Shown in pieces: positions 22,576 through 34,789 of a stretch of 64,000 nt of DNA. Source of the stretch: Mortierella alpina (taxonomy: Eukaryota; Mortierellomycota; Mortierellomycetes; Mortierellales; Mortierellaceae); NCBI GenBank assembly GCA_029449245.1, contig JANATF010000006.1, positions 496,001 to 560,000 of the forward strand. The letters are read 5' to 3'. The notes beneath the pieces are model-generated. The model saw only the letters and a list, made by a program, of their open reading frames with translations, was not told the DNA's origin and searched no databases. A program made the position numbers and the translations under genes. How positions within the stretch are numbered: position 1 is the stretch's first letter; each line of letters starts with the position of its first letter.

Positions 22576-24963
22576 ATGACAGAGGACAAGGCCCAAGCAT
22601 TGCAATTCGAGGAAAAGGGCATTGCTGCTCCAGACCATGCCGCCCCCTCAGCTCCCACAACCGAGGACACAACCTCGGTCCCCCGTGGGTTCACGGATCA
22701 AAGTCGGGTCTTGCCTCCCAAGGACCTGGCGCTAGTGTTTGTCGGGTACAGTACACGATCGCGATGTACCTTGCGTCCCCCCTAAGAGACGTTGGTCGCC
22801 CTCCAACCCCTTAGCGCGTCAAAATTCTCATCATCCATGCGGCCTATTCTCTGTCGTAGCCTCTGCCTGGTTCTCTTCATGGCCAGTCTGGATCAGGTAA
22901 CAGCGCAGAGTGCTCTCCATGGGCGCCAACCGTAAAGTGAAGAGAGAGCACTGAGAATACTTAGGCGGGGATACAATCTGATAACAAATTTTTCTGACCC
23001 GGCATTTAGACTATCGTTTCCGTGTTGATTCCAACCTTGGGCCGCGTATTCAATGCGCCTCAATACATTGCCTGGGTCGGAACGAGTTACCTGCTCACGA
23101 ACACTGCGATGCAGCCTCTTTACGGAAAAGTTTCGGACATCTACGGCAGGTAAGGACATACGCAACTGACCCGATCTGCAAGGCACTATTCAAAAACCGC
23201 TCAGGATACTAAAACGATGTGTTTTAGAAAAAACACCATCCTGGTAGCCATATTTTTCTTCCTGGTTGGATCCTTGATCTGTGGAGCAGCCCCTACCATT
23301 ATAGTTCTTGTCGTTGGCCGTGGAATCGCTGGGCTAGGAGCAGGAGGCATGATCAGCATGACAATGATCATCATCTCAGATGTGGTGACTCTTCGCGATC
23401 GTGGAGTAAGTGTTTTTTTTCTTGCCAGCGGAAATCGCCTCTTTGACGCGACACCTTGAGCCGTTTGCACTTGGCTAACCCTCATGACAAAAATGTGTAC
23501 TAGAAATACCAAGGAATTATCGGCTCCATGTTTGGCATCTCGGCAATCGTTGGACCTCTTCTTGGGGGTGTTTTGGCCGAAAAGTCATCCTGGCGCTGGG
23601 CTTTCTACCTGAATTTGCCCATTGGCGTGGTGAGCACTATCGCTGTGGTCATGATCCTTAAGCTGCCCAAGGTTCAGGGTACCCACCGCGACAAGCTTAA
23701 GCGCGTCGACTTTATGGGCTCCTTTACGATCGTGATGGGCATCATTTGCGTCCTCCTCTCGACCAACTGGGGTGGTAATGAGTATGCCTGGAGCAGCGTC
23801 CAAGTTATCGTCCCGTACTGCGTCGGTACCGTCTTCCTGGTGATATTCCTTTATGTTGAAGCCAAAGTGGCTGTAGAGCCCATTCTGCCGTACCGACTCT
23901 TCAGGAACCAGAGCGTTTGCGCGACCTTTGCCACATCATTCTTTATCGGAGGGTAAGCGACGCTGCGTCTTGGAACTGACTACTTTGCGTAAGAGTATCA
24001 CTAACAGCAAGTTCTTTTTCTCTTTATTAGTGCCTTCATGGGGGCTATTTTTTACTGTCCACTGTTCTTCCAAATGGTTAAGCACGAGAGCGCTACAAAG
24101 GCGGGTCTCCAGCTCTTACCTCTTGTTGCTGGAATGATGGTCGCAGGCATCGGCAACGGTATTCTCATCAGCAAGACCGGGAAGTATCGTCCTTATATAT
24201 GGGCTGCTATGGCGATCTATACCGCTGGAATGGCCCTACTCTCTCTCTGGGACGAGACTTCGAGCTTGGGTGTGCAGATTGGGTTCCTTTTTGTGGTTGG
24301 GCTGGGTCTAGGTGGTAGTATGCAGAGTGTCGTGTAAGTATCCGCCCTTGTTCAAGTGTGCCATCTCAACGTTCACAGTTTTGGATGAGAGGCAATGGCG
24401 ATTCTTACATACTTCCTTCTCTCAAAGCCTCGCTGGACAGTGCGCTGTAGGCAATGCAGACATTGCGACTGTGACCTCTATGATATCGTTCTTCAGAAGC
24501 ATGGGTGGCGTGGCCAGCGTAGCCATCGGAGGTTCCATTATCAACAACGTGCTGACCCAACAGGGCATCGATCCCAACAACTTTGCAGCAGTCTATTCGC
24601 ATCCTGCAACGTATGCTATGGCGACCCGATCGGTCTTTCAAGCATGTAAGTGTGCTCAGTATGGCATAGCAGTGCTTATGGTGCCTTGTTCTTGGTTCAT
24701 ACAGGTGTCAGACACGTCTGTAGCCTCGGCTCTAACCTGTTCAATCTCCCCCTTGTTTGCTCTATTACTGCTCATCAGGCATTGCGTGGCCTGCGCTCGG
24801 CTTTGTCGCAGCATTGTTCATCCAGCATCACGAATTGCGCAAGACCCTGGGAACACAGACCCAGCAGGAGGCGCAGGCAGATGGTTCCGTGACAGAGTCG
24901 TTTCCTGCACAGAACCCTGGAGAGACTCCTGTCACGGTTGCTCCTCTTGCAGAGAAGAAATGA
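22576..24963 (+). CDS. Major facilitator superfamily exporter, DHA2 (14-TM) drug:H+ antiporter type
   Basis: Eight exons: 22576-22745, 22860-22896, 23010-23149, 23228-23405, 23504-23952, 24031-24333, 24428-24645 and 24779-24963 (559 residues, all in phase). Exon 2 is only 37 bases. Seen: a hydrophilic N-terminus, TM1 with LFMASLDQTIVSVLIPTL (a DHA2 TM1-type motif), motif A-like YGKVSDIYGRKNTI, RGIAGLGAGGMISM (motif B/C region), WRWAFYLNLPIGV, and later GNADIATVTSMISFFRSMGG. Many further hydrophobic segments follow, and a short Gln/Glu-rich tail ends AEKK. Family role: proton-driven efflux of drugs, toxins or siderophore-like solutes at the plasma membrane or vacuole; the actual substrate is not visible. 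No biosynthetic genes flank it. Splice junctions were selected by GT-AG and by restoration of MFS motifs. Confidence 0.93.
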
Positions 24964-26042
24964 ATAAGGGTCCTTACCGCCCTTTCCGCATTGTTCATGT
25001 ATTATAGTTGCATCCACACAGAAAGGACGCTAACGAAATACCGTGTTACTGGCACTATATATAATAACAACACGTCTACTCCTTCCTATGCCTATCGTCC
25101 GCCCTCGTCAATGAATTAGCCTGCACGGCTACAAACTCCATTGCCCTTGATGACAGCAACCCTCGGATACCATCAAGATTTTCCAATGTGGGTCTCGTTT
25201 AAGCTCTTTGAGCCTTTGACATTGTGTTGCAAAAACAGAGGAACATATCGAAGGCACAGCCAAGGTCCCAGAAAAAGCGCCTCTTTCATCTCAAGACAAC
25301 CAGTGGGAACACCCATTGAGTGGAGCACATGAGGGTCATTGGCACGATATTACAGGCTCTGCCCGAAGGATGCTTTCTCTGCGCATGTGTATACCTTGCT
25401 ATGAGAGTGCTGCGTCCATGGTGCGGGATCAAGGCAAGAACAAAGAAGAGAAAAAAAAAACGGGGCCAATATTTTTTGCAATGCGGTCTGATGCAGTCGA
25501 GTCGCTTTGGGCTTCTCCCTTTCTCCTGAAAACAATATAAGTTCAGTCCCTCTCCTGAGGTGTATGTGTGAGCCATGCTGGCATGTTCATGGCCATGGAG
25601 ACGGAGACGGACACGGACGTAAATACACTCACGGGGGATCTGGTCTATGGAAAACAGCTAGCTATACTTAACGCCTCTTGGCACTTCCTGCCCTTCTGTC
25701 GGCTAGCACTTGTGCGTGAAGACACGGAGCAAAAGGGCCACATAGAGAGACATGGTGCCATGGTTGAAAAAGGCTGGAGGGGTTCCCCCTTGTTATATAT
25801 AGGAAGCGATACCTCGCGGGCGCCAGTTTCCGTTTTCCATGTTTTTGAACTTCAGATTCACCCTCTCCTTACCCATAGCAACCACACTACCGACAAAGAC
25901 TCTTTGCAGTCCACGGTCCACTCCACTCCAACTCTTTCTTCTGCTCATCACCGACACCACGTTGCTCCTATCGGCTTTATAGCACCATTCCTCCCCCCTC
26001 CCGACATACCATCGTCACACACCCGATCTCCACCCACCCAAC
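24964..26042. other. Intergenic with promoter of the downstream GPI-protein gene
   Basis: No gene supported. A TATA element at 25794-25801 lies about 240 bases before the next start codon, followed by a C/A-rich, G-poor leader typical of highly expressed fungal genes. Confidence 0.55.
25794..25801 (+). promoter_or_regulatory. TATA box (TATATATA) for the Kre9/Knh1-like gene
   Basis: A perfect TATATATA, about 240 bases upstream of the ATG at 26043, with a long pyrimidine-rich leader between. Position and context suggest the core promoter; the transcription start is not known. Confidence 0.6.
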
Positions 26043-26615
26043 ATGATCTTCAAGACTGCTGCCACGTTCGCTGCCCTGGCCTCCTTGATGGCTATTGCTC
26101 AGGCTGACATGCTCTCCATCTCCAACCCCACCATGGGTACAACGTGGAAGGTGGGGGATACAGTCTTTTTACAATGGAAAGGCAACTGCGCATCGATGGG
26201 TGCCGCGGCAGCCAAGTCTGTGGATGTGAATCTGATGTCCGGACCCAGCACGGCTCTCCGCTTTGTCGCCAAGCTGGCCTCCATAGACTGCTCTGGAACC
26301 GAGACCCGCAAGGAGTTTGTCATCCCCTCTGACGTCGTGGTCGAGTCCGGGAACTACTCGCTCCAGGTCCAAACTGAGCCCCAGTTGTCGTACTCGAACA
26401 TTTTCTCGATCGAGATCGCAGGAGGAAGTGGTGGGTCCGGCGGCACTGGCGGTGCTGGTGCCGGTGCTGGTGCCGGTGCTGGAGCTGGTGGGGCGGGCAC
26501 AGCCACGCCCGAGGGTCCAGGGCGCTCCAGCGCAGCAACGGGCTTGCTTCAAAATCAAGGCGCGGCTGCAGCTGTTGGCATTATGGCCATTGCTGTTGCA
26601 GCGCAGTTCCTGTAA
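26043..26615 (+). CDS. Kre9/Knh1-type Ser-Thr-rich GPI-anchored cell-surface protein
   Basis: Single exon, 190 residues. Signal peptide MIFKTAATFAALASLMAIAQA, then a beta-rich domain beginning ISNPTMGTTWKVGDTVFLQW, which matches the Kre9/Knh1 N-terminal family signature (start of a P-x-x-G-x-x-W-x-x-G pattern). It contains two Cys (WKGNCAS and IDCSGTE) and closes with GNYSLQVQTEPQLSYSNIFSIE. A Gly/Ala low-complexity linker with GAGA repeats follows, then a hydrophobic C-terminus (AAAAVGIMAIAVAAQFL) typical of a GPI-attachment signal. Family members sit at the plasma membrane or cell wall and are linked to beta-1,6-glucan assembly in yeast; the role here is inferred. The TATA box upstream and CAAACATG-type context suggest robust expression. 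Confidence 0.9.
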   Translation: MIFKTAATFAALASLMAIAQADMLSISNPTMGTTWKVGDTVFLQWKGNCASMGAAAAKSVDVNLMSGPSTALRFVAKLASIDCSGTETRKEFVIPSDVVVESGNYSLQVQTEPQLSYSNIFSIEIAGGSGGSGGTGGAGAGAGAGAGAGGAGTATPEGPGRSSAATGLLQNQGAAAAVGIMAIAVAAQFL

Positions 26616-27521
26616 GCCCTGTGTCTTCCGTTGACCGGAGACACGAGGGGACCGCTATCCACTGCGGTGGTAGCTAGCTGAACACTTAATCCATTTAATA
26701 AACGCGCGCTCTTTGGCCATACTGTGACGTATTCCCAGCCCGCTCAAGTTTTTTTGTGTCCTAACCCACCGCGCCACCACGGTGCTCGATTAGCATCTGC
26801 ACGCACGACAAGAGGATCCTCGACTCGTCTGTAATCCCTCATCCGCTCTGCTCCTGCCCCTAGCCCCCTTGTCCCTTGTTCTGTGCTGCACTGTGCACCC
26901 CATCCTCCTTTCCATCCTCATCGCTGCCACTGTCCACACGGGCTCGTCTTGCATCCCGACAACACGCGCAGCAGGGCATCACCCATCTCCACTGCTCTCT
27001 GATCACAGACCCAGACCACAGTAAGCGGCCAGTCAGTCATCTCCTCGTGGATCTCGGTATTGCACTGCAGCGGCCTCTAACACCACACGCCTCTTGCCTT
27101 GTCCTTTCCATTCTAGCCTTCTCGCGCGTCTACAGCAGTTCGTACAGAAGCTGCTTGGTTATTATTTTTTTACACTGTGCCACCCAGGATTGAGCTTGGT
27201 AACGATCATCGTCTACACACAGCTTCTGCTCCTTCTTGCTTTCTTCTCGACTCGGCAAGCGCCATACTCACTCGTCTACCTGCGCATCTCCTCTAGACAT
27301 CTCTCTGTAAAGTTTCTCTGGCCGGTTCCTTTGTCGACACATCTGGTTTATTATCCCTGTATTATACAAGTCCTTGAAGGTATTTCTTGGCGGTTCTACA
27401 AAGTACAAAAGTACAACGACAAAACAAAAAACAGCTTGTCATTCTAGCACGGTGAGATCCTTTGCTAAAGTTCCCATTCTGCTCTTTTCCTATATTGTTC
27501 TCCTGTCCAACTAGCTTCAAC
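26616..27521. other. Intergenic / BRR2 5' leader
   Basis: Pyrimidine-rich sequence ending in a CTAG just before the BRR2 start codon, which could be the acceptor of a 5' UTR intron. Open frames here show no protein features. Confidence 0.45.
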
Positions 27522-30500
27522 ATGGCCGACAAAGTAGCAAAGGATCAACAGTACCAGTATGCGCTCAACTCCAACCTGGTCCTCCACGCGGATCGGTCCG
27601 ATAATCCGCGCCGAGGAAACGAACCCACAGGAGAGGCCGAATCCTTGTATGGTCGCATCGATCCCAAGGAGTTTGGAAGCAGAGCCATCAGAGATACCTC
27701 CAAGATCGATGAGGCAAAAAAGAAGAAGAGCGAGCCAAGCGAGAAGGACGTAGAGAGGCGCAAGAAAAGAGCCGAGGAAAAGTCGCTGCGCAGCGCTTAC
27801 GGCTACTCCTCTGTCCTGGCCGCAACAGAAGATCTCGAGAGCGGCGGATACAGACCCAGGACAAAGGAGACGAGACACACCTATGAACTTATCCTCACGT
27901 TCGTGCAGCGCTATCTCGGCGATGTCTCACACGAGACTGTTAGGAGTGCCGGCGACTACGTTCTGGAGATCCTTCACACAGACACCATGAAGGACTTTGA
28001 CAAGAAGGCGAAAGTTGAAGACGTCATCGGTCCCGTCAGCTCGGATCAGTTCTCGGTTTTGATCAACCTAGGCAAAAAGATTACAGATTATGCAACAGGA
28101 ACGGAGGAGATGACGGTCGACCAGGACGGCGAGATCAGAAACGTTGGCGATATTGACGAGCAATATGGAGTTGCAGTCGTATTCGACGAGGAAGAGGAAG
28201 AAGAAGACATTTACTCTCTGCACTCGGAATCCGAACACGAGGACGAGACGGGCCTCGATACTGCTCAAGATGTTATCGTCGGTGCCGGAAAGGTGGAGCA
28301 GGATGAGGAGGAAGCCATGGATGTGGACGAGGACACAGCTGTCCGTGTGGGCGCATCAGAGACCAAGGTCGACACATCAAAAAAGCTGCAGCCCCATCAG
28401 GTCGACGCCTACTGGCTACAACGCTTCATTTCAACATTCTACAAGGACGAGATCATTGCTCAGGAAAAGACCGAGGAGGCCATGAAGATCATCTCTTCAG
28501 AGGCAAAGAACATGCGCGACTGTGAGAACGATCTCATGGCGCTTTTCGATTACGACAAGTTTGAGCTCGTTAGCATGCTGACCAGGAACCGTGAGGTGAT
28601 CGTTTGGTGCACAAGACTCGGCAAGGCCAGCGAGCAGGAGCGTTCAGAAATCGAGACAACAATGAAGGACCTTGGTCTAGACTGGATCATCAAGGGACTC
28701 GGCCATCAGACTGGAAGCAGATCGGATTTGCGTCGACGCGGCGATGGACAGGCACCCACTGCTGCTGGACCCATGGCCGTTTTGCCCAAGGAAAAGGGCC
28801 CCGCTCCAGCAACGGCCGCTCCCCGCCAGCTGCTGGATCTGGAATCGATGACCTTTGCCCAAGGCTCTCACTTGATGTCCAACAAGAGTGTACATGTTCC
28901 GGATGGCTCCTTCCGTCGTCAGAAGAAGGGTTATGAGGAGGTTCACGTTCCCCAGCCCAAGAAGCCCTCGGGCGATCGCGAGCGCAAGCCTGTCGAGAAG
29001 CTGCCCAAGTGGATCCAAAGCTGCTTCCCTCACGGACTCAACGAGATTCAGACCCAGGTCTATGACGTCGCCTATGGTTCAGACGAGAACATGCTTCTCT
29101 GTGCCCCTACCGGTGCCGGTAAAACCAACTGTGCTATGCTTACGGTGTTGCACGAGATTGAAAAGTACCGCGATCCCGAAACAGGAGTCATCGACAAGGA
29201 TTCCTTCAAAATTGTATACATTGCCCCCATGAAGGCTCTGGTTCAGGAGATGGTCGGCAACTTTGGCGAGCGTCTCAAGCCCTTTGGCCTTTCCGTTCAG
29301 GAATTGACAGGAGATCGGCAGATGAACAAGCAGCAAATCGCAGACACACAAATGATTATCACCACTCCCGAGAAGTGGGACATCATCACGCGCAAGGCGA
29401 CCGACAGAAGCTACACCAATCTCGTTCGCCTTATCATCGTTGACGAAATTCACTTGCTGCACGACGATCGTGGTCCTGTTCTGGAATCCATTGTTGCTCG
29501 TACGCTCCGCAACATGGAGCAAACTCAAGAGCTGATTCGCCTGGTCGGTCTCTCAGCTACACTCCCCAACTATATCGACGTCGCTACCTTTTTGCGTGTG
29601 GATACGAACAATGGCATGTTCCACTTTGATGGATCTTGGAGACCTTGCCCCTTGAAGCAGGAATTCATCGGCATCACAGAGAAGAAAGCTATCAAACGCT
29701 TCCAGGTCATGAACGAAGTTACCTATGAGAAGGTCATGGAGCACGTTGTCCAGGCAGAGGGCGACCAGGTCCTCATCTTTGTTCACTCGCGCAAGGAGAC
29801 AGCCAAGACGGCTCAGACGCTTCGCGACATGGCACTGGAGAAGGATACCATTACACATTTCGTCAGGCCCGACGGTGCCTCGCGCGAGGTCTTGTTGACA
29901 GAGGCGGAGCAAGCGACGGACCCGGCCCTCAAGGATCTTTTGCCCTATGGTTTCGCCATCCATCATGCTGGTATGACCCGCCCCGATCGTGATGCCGTCG
30001 AGGATTTGTTCAAGGCTGGCCATATCAAGGTTCTCTGTTCCACCGCCACCCTTGCTTGGGGTGTGAACTTGCCCGCCCATACAGTCATCATCAAGGGAAC
30101 CCAGGTCTACTCTCCCGAGAAGGGTCGCTGGGCCGAGCTTTCGCCTCAGGATGTACTTCAGATGTTGGGACGTGCCGGTCGTCCTCAGTACGACAAGTTT
30201 GGTGAGGGTATCATCATCACTACCCATTCCGAGCTGCAGTACTATCTGTCCCTGTTGAACCAGCAGCTCCCCATTGAATCTCAGTTCGTCTCCAAGCTCG
30301 CTGACAACCTGAACGCTGAGATTGTGCTCGGGACCATCAAGAACCGTGACGAGGCTGTGCAATGGCTCGGGTACACTTACCTATACGTGCGTATGCTCCG
30401 CAACCCTTCACTGTACAGCATTTCCCCAGACGACCTCGACGACGATCCCTATCTGCAAAAGAAGCGTGTCGATATCATCCACTCGGCCGCCACGATCCTT

Positions 30501-33500
30501 GACAAGTGCAATATGGTCAAGTACGACAAACGCACAGGAAAGTTCCAGGGAACGGAGCTCGGACGTATCGCCTCCCATTATTACATTTCCCACAACTCGA
30601 TGGCGACCTACAACCAGCACTTGAAGCCCATGATGTCACACATTGAGTTGTTCAGGGTGTTCTCGCTCAGCGACGAGTTCAAGTACATCCCTGTTCGTGA
30701 GGAAGAGAAGGCCGAGCTTCAAAAGTGGTTGGAGCAAGTCCCTGTCCCTGTCAAGGAGAGCATCGAGGAGCCCACCGCCAAGATCAATGTCTTGCTCCAG
30801 TCCTACATTTCGCAGCTCAAGTTGGAGGGCTTTGCTTTGGTCAGCGACATGGTCTATGTGACACAAAGCAGTGGACGTATTTTGCGCGCCATTTTCGAGA
30901 TTTGTCTTCGCCGAGGATGGGCGCAGTTGACCCGCAAGGCTCTTGATCTGTGCAAGATGGTCGAGAAGAGGCAGTGGCTCTCTATGACACCACTCCGGCA
31001 GTTCAAGATGATCAACCCCGAGCTGATCAAGAAGATCGAGCGCAAGGAGTTCGAATGGATCCGTTACTTTGACCTGTCCTCTCAGGAGATTGGTGAGCTG
31101 GTCGGCGTTCCCAAGGCCGGCAAGTTGCTCGAGAGATATGTCCATGAGTTCCCCAAGCTGGACCTCCAGTCCCATGTCCAACCCTTGACTCGCTCTATCC
31201 TCAAGGTGGAGCTCACGATCACCCCAGACTTCAAGTGGGACGAGAAGGTGCACGGTACCGCCGAGGCTTTCTGGATCCTGGTCGAGGACGTGGATGGCGA
31301 GATGATTTTGCATCAGGAGTCATTCATCCTCAAGCAGCAGTACGCGGAAGAAGAGCATCTGATGACCTTCACCGTTCCCTTGTTTGATCCTCTGCCTCCA
31401 AACTACTTTGTCAGCATCGTCTCGGATCGCTGGTTGCACTCGGAGACTCGCTTCCCCATCTCGTTCAAGCACTTGATTCTGCCCGAAAAGTACCCACCCC
31501 ACACGGAGCTCTTGGATCTTCAGCCTTTGCCTGTTTCTGCGCTCCGGAACCGTGAGTTTGAGGAGATCTTTTCCAAGACTGTCCAAAAGTTCAACCCCAT
31601 CCAGACTCAGGTATTCAATGCCCTTTACACCCTGGACGACAATGTGTTTGTGGGCGCGCCCACTGGGTCGGGCAAGACTATCTGTGCCGAGTTTGCTATG
31701 ACGCGCCAGTGGAACAAGAAGCCTGTCAAGGGTGCACCCAAGGGTCGCATCGTCTACATTGCACCGCATCAAGAGGTGGTCGATGCCCGTCGACAGGAGT
31801 GGCATGACAAGTTTGGAGGTGCTCAGGGAGGAAAGTCCATTGTGGCCCTTACTGGAGAGACCAGTGCTGACCTCAAGTTGCTGGAGCGTGGCGATGTTAT
31901 TTTGGCAACGCCCGGCCAGTGGGACGTTATTTCCCGTCGCTGGAAGCAGCGCAAGAACGTCCAGACGGTGCAGCTCTTCATTGCAGACGAGCTGCATTTG
32001 ATTGGTGGCGATATCGGTCCTACTTACGAGGTCATCGTCTCTAGGATGCGATACATTGCCTCCCAGGTGGATAGCAAGATCCGCATCGTTGCTCTGAGCA
32101 CCTCGCTGGCCAATGCTCGCGATCTCGGAGAGTGGATCGGAGCTACCAGCCATTCCGTCTTCAACTTCCATCCTATGGTCCGACCCTTGCCTCTGGATGT
32201 TCACATTCAGAGCTACACCATCCCCCACTTTGCTTCGTGGATGATCGCCATGGCCAAGCCCACCTACACGGCCATCACCACGCACTCTCCCGAGAAGCCC
32301 GTCATTGTCTTTGTACCCTCCCGCAAGCAGTGTCGTCTTACCGTCACGGATCTTTTGACGTTCTGCGCTGCGGATGATACACCCAGCCGTTTCCTTCATT
32401 GCGGACAGGATGTATTGAAGACGCATTTGGATCATGTGCAGGACAAGGCCTTGGCCGCATCTTTGGCGCACGGTATCGGATTCTTCCATGAGGCCCTGAG
32501 CAAGGGTGACAAGCGCGTGGTCGAGAAGCTGTTTGAGAGCGGAGCCATCCAGGTCGTTGTTGCCTCTCGGGACACCTGCTGGGGCATTCCTCTGAGCTCG
32601 TACATGGTTGTGGTGATGGGTACGCAGTACTATGACGGAAAGGACCATCGCTATGCGGACTACCCGACGACAGATATTCTGCAGATGATGGGCCGTGCAT
32701 GCCGACCCCAGGAGGACGAATCGAGCCGCTGTGTGCTGATGTGCCAGTCCAACCGTAAAGACTTTTACAAAAAGTTCCTGTTCGAGGCCTTGCCTGTGGA
32801 GTCGCACTTGGACCACTTTTTGCACGACCACTTCAACGCCGAGATTGTGACCAAGACGATCGAGAATAAGCAGGATGCTGTGGACTATTTGACCTGGACG
32901 TTCTTGTACAGACGCATGGCTCAGAACCCCAACTACTACAACCTTCAGGGAGTGACCCATCGACACCTCTCGGACCATCTTTCGGAACTTGTCGAGACGA
33001 CGATTAACGACCTTGTGACGTCCAAGTGCATTGCGATTGAGGACGATATGGATGTGTCGCCATTGAACTTGGGAATGATTGCGGCGTACTACAACATCAA
33101 CTTTTCGACTGTCGAGCTTTTCAGCTCCAGTTTGACACCGACGACCAAGCTCAAGGGTCTACTGGAGATCATCTCGACCGCCGCCGAGTACGAGTCGATC
33201 CCGATTCGCCACCACGAGGACCAGGTCCTGAAGCGAATCTACGATCGGTTGCCTGTCAAGATCAACAATGTCAAGTTCACCAGCCCACATCACAAGGCCA
33301 ACATTTTGTTGCAGGCACACTTTTCGCGTACACAGCTGCCCCCAGATCTGTCGGCAGACCAGGCTTTGGTGGTCGGACAGGTGATTCCGTTGTTGCAGGC
33401 GTGTGTGGATGTGATCTCGTCGAACGGATGGCTTCCACCGGCGTTGGCGGCGATGGACCTGGCCCAGATGAGTGTGCAGGCAATGTGGGATCGCGACTCG

Positions 33501-34076
33501 CCCCTGAAGCAGATTCCATACATGACCAATGACAGGATCAGACGATGCGAGGCCAAGGGCGTCGAGTCTGTGTTTGATATCCTGGACATGTCGGACGAGG
33601 ATCGAAACTCGGCACTACAGGTCGATGACCGACAGATGCGGGCGATTGCCGAGTTTGTGAACCGATTCCCAAGCATTGAGATTGGGTGTGAGGTCGAGGA
33701 CAAGGACAGCATCAAGGCCGGCCAGCCTGTTGTTGTGGAGGTCAATCTGGAGCGTGAAGGTGATGATGAGGAGCTGACGAGCGTACCAGCACCGTTCTTC
33801 CCTACTAAGAAGGACGAAGGTTGGTGGATTGTGGTCGGAGACCCCTCGACCAAGACGTTGTTGGCGATCAAGAGGATCACGCTGCAGCGCAAGCTGAAGG
33901 TCAAGCTCGAGTTTGTGTGCCCGCGTCCGGGCGAGCAGTCGTACAAGGTGTTCTTGATGTGCGATAGTTTCATGGGCTGCGATCAGGAAGTGGAGTTGGA
34001 GCTTTCGGTGGGTGAGGGCGAGGATAGTGACGAGGAGGAGAGCGACGAGGACGAGGATGTGGAGATGCAGGAGTGA
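27522..34076 (+). CDS. BRR2: Brr2 (SNRNP200), U5 snRNP DExH-box RNA helicase
   Basis: Uninterrupted frame of 2184 residues, close to the human length (2136). The N-terminus [20 protein letters not shown] is family-typical, followed by an acidic/charged N-terminal region. First helicase cassette: motif [10 protein letters not shown] (about residue 527), DEIH (about 641), SATLPN, and later [10 protein letters not shown], then a Sec63 unit (to about residue 1310). Second cassette: [13 protein letters not shown] (about 1378), DELH (about 1487), STSLANARD and MMGRACRPQ, with a second Sec63 unit. An Asp/Glu-rich tail ends the protein. Brr2 unwinds U4/U6 to activate the spliceosome; the second cassette is normally catalytically inert and acts as a binding platform. 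The upstream in-frame start 60 bases earlier would add a hydrophobic leader (CSFPILFSC), so 27522 is preferred. No intron could be found in 6.5 kb, unlike neighbours. Confidence 0.97.
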   Translation: MADKVAKDQQYQYALNSNLVLHADRSDNPRRGNEPTGEAESLYGRIDPKEFGSRAIRDTSKIDEAKKKKSEPSEKDVERRKKRAEEKSLRSAYGYSSVLAATEDLESGGYRPRTKETRHTYELILTFVQRYLGDVSHETVRSAGDYVLEILHTDTMKDFDKKAKVEDVIGPVSSDQFSVLINLGKKITDYATGTEEMTVDQDGEIRNVGDIDEQYGVAVVFDEEEEEEDIYSLHSESEHEDETGLDTAQDVIVGAGKVEQDEEEAMDVDEDTAVRVGASETKVDTSKKLQPHQVDAYWLQRFISTFYKDEIIAQEKTEEAMKIISSEAKNMRDCENDLMALFDYDKFELVSMLTRNREVIVWCTRLGKASEQERSEIETTMKDLGLDWIIKGLGHQTGSRSDLRRRGDGQAPTAAGPMAVLPKEKGPAPATAAPRQLLDLESMTFAQGSHLMSNKSVHVPDGSFRRQKKGYEEVHVPQPKKPSGDRERKPVEKLPKWIQSCFPHGLNEIQTQVYDVAYGSDENMLLCAPTGAGKTNCAMLTVLHEIEKYRDPETGVIDKDSFKIVYIAPMKALVQEMVGNFGERLKPFGLSVQELTGDRQMNKQQIADTQMIITTPEKWDIITRKATDRSYTNLVRLIIVDEIHLLHDDRGPVLESIVARTLRNMEQTQELIRLVGLSATLPNYIDVATFLRVDTNNGMFHFDGSWRPCPLKQEFIGITEKKAIKRFQVMNEVTYEKVMEHVVQAEGDQVLIFVHSRKETAKTAQTLRDMALEKDTITHFVRPDGASREVLLTEAEQATDPALKDLLPYGFAIHHAGMTRPDRDAVEDLFKAGHIKVLCSTATLAWGVNLPAHTVIIKGTQVYSPEKGRWAELSPQDVLQMLGRAGRPQYDKFGEGIIITTHSELQYYLSLLNQQLPIESQFVSKLADNLNAEIVLGTIKNRDEAVQWLGYTYLYVRMLRNPSLYSISPDDLDDDPYLQKKRVDIIHSAATILDKCNMVKYDKRTGKFQGTELGRIASHYYISHNSMATYNQHLKPMMSHIELFRVFSLSDEFKYIPVREEEKAELQKWLEQVPVPVKESIEEPTAKINVLLQSYISQLKLEGFALVSDMVYVTQSSGRILRAIFEICLRRGWAQLTRKALDLCKMVEKRQWLSMTPLRQFKMINPELIKKIERKEFEWIRYFDLSSQEIGELVGVPKAGKLLERYVHEFPKLDLQSHVQPLTRSILKVELTITPDFKWDEKVHGTAEAFWILVEDVDGEMILHQESFILKQQYAEEEHLMTFTVPLFDPLPPNYFVSIVSDRWLHSETRFPISFKHLILPEKYPPHTELLDLQPLPVSALRNREFEEIFSKTVQKFNPIQTQVFNALYTLDDNVFVGAPTGSGKTICAEFAMTRQWNKKPVKGAPKGRIVYIAPHQEVVDARRQEWHDKFGGAQGGKSIVALTGETSADLKLLERGDVILATPGQWDVISRRWKQRKNVQTVQLFIADELHLIGGDIGPTYEVIVSRMRYIASQVDSKIRIVALSTSLANARDLGEWIGATSHSVFNFHPMVRPLPLDVHIQSYTIPHFASWMIAMAKPTYTAITTHSPEKPVIVFVPSRKQCRLTVTDLLTFCAADDTPSRFLHCGQDVLKTHLDHVQDKALAASLAHGIGFFHEALSKGDKRVVEKLFESGAIQVVVASRDTCWGIPLSSYMVVVMGTQYYDGKDHRYADYPTTDILQMMGRACRPQEDESSRCVLMCQSNRKDFYKKFLFEALPVESHLDHFLHDHFNAEIVTKTIENKQDAVDYLTWTFLYRRMAQNPNYYNLQGVTHRHLSDHLSELVETTINDLVTSKCIAIEDDMDVSPLNLGMIAAYYNINFSTVELFSSSLTPTTKLKGLLEIISTAAEYESIPIRHHEDQVLKRIYDRLPVKINNVKFTSPHHKANILLQAHFSRTQLPPDLSADQALVVGQVIPLLQACVDVISSNGWLPPALAAMDLAQMSVQAMWDRDSPLKQIPYMTNDRIRRCEAKGVESVFDILDMSDEDRNSALQVDDRQMRAIAEFVNRFPSIEIGCEVEDKDSIKAGQPVVVEVNLEREGDDEELTSVPAPFFPTKKDEGWWIVVGDPSTKTLLAIKRITLQRKLKVKLEFVCPRPGEQSYKVFLMCDSFMGCDQEVELELSVGEGEDSDEEESDEDEDVEMQE

Positions 34077-34789
34077 GGAAACTCCTTTGGAGACACAAGA
34101 GGGAGAAGATGATTTTTGATATTTGTAGTACACTTTGAAACGCGCCCTTGATAAAATAATCGCGCGCACGCGCGTAGTTTTTTTTTTTTGCCAATTCAAA
34201 CATGTGTTTGATTGTATGTTGATCGTCGATCCTCTTTGTCGACATGTCATTTCGATGCTGCGGTACAAAACAATATCTTTATATTTTTTTGGAACACTCA
34301 GAACCAAGAGGCCTATGTGAAAAGCTATCTAGAGCGAGACTCCCTGCCACTTGCTTGCATACGACGCGAGAATCCTGTGCCTTGGGTGCTCCCGGGGTGG
34401 GATATCAAGAAACAATGCAGAGACATGGGTATCAGAATAAGGTCCGCACAATGCCCAAAGTCATGTCCCACATGGTCGAGCACAGGCCACATCTCAACCA
34501 GAAAACAATAAATCGATGCACATACCACATACACAACGTCGTACTCACAAGAAGACAAGGAAAAAAAGCAGACTGGCTCATGGCAGACTCTTCGCCAGCT
34601 GGCATTCCTCATACAGAGAGAGGCACCCTTGCTGCCCACGGTGCACACACGCGGAGGTGGTCTGTCGTCGCATCCCGATATTTTAAGGTGGTTGACTCCA
34701 CCTCCCCTTTAGGCTATGTAGTGCGTGGAAGAGAAAGAAACCCGTTGGTTATTACAAAGTGATAGCCGCTTTCACTGCTCCCTTTTTGC

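Noticed and set aside
22000-22638. Long minus-strand frame upstream of the MFS gene
   Set aside because: Composition is that of reversed CT-rich leader, with no domain, and it overlaps the MFS first exon.
31320-32978. A 552-codon antisense open frame opposite BRR2
   Set aside because: It lies wholly inside the conserved second helicase cassette; codon bias of the sense gene creates long antisense frames. No domain or signal.
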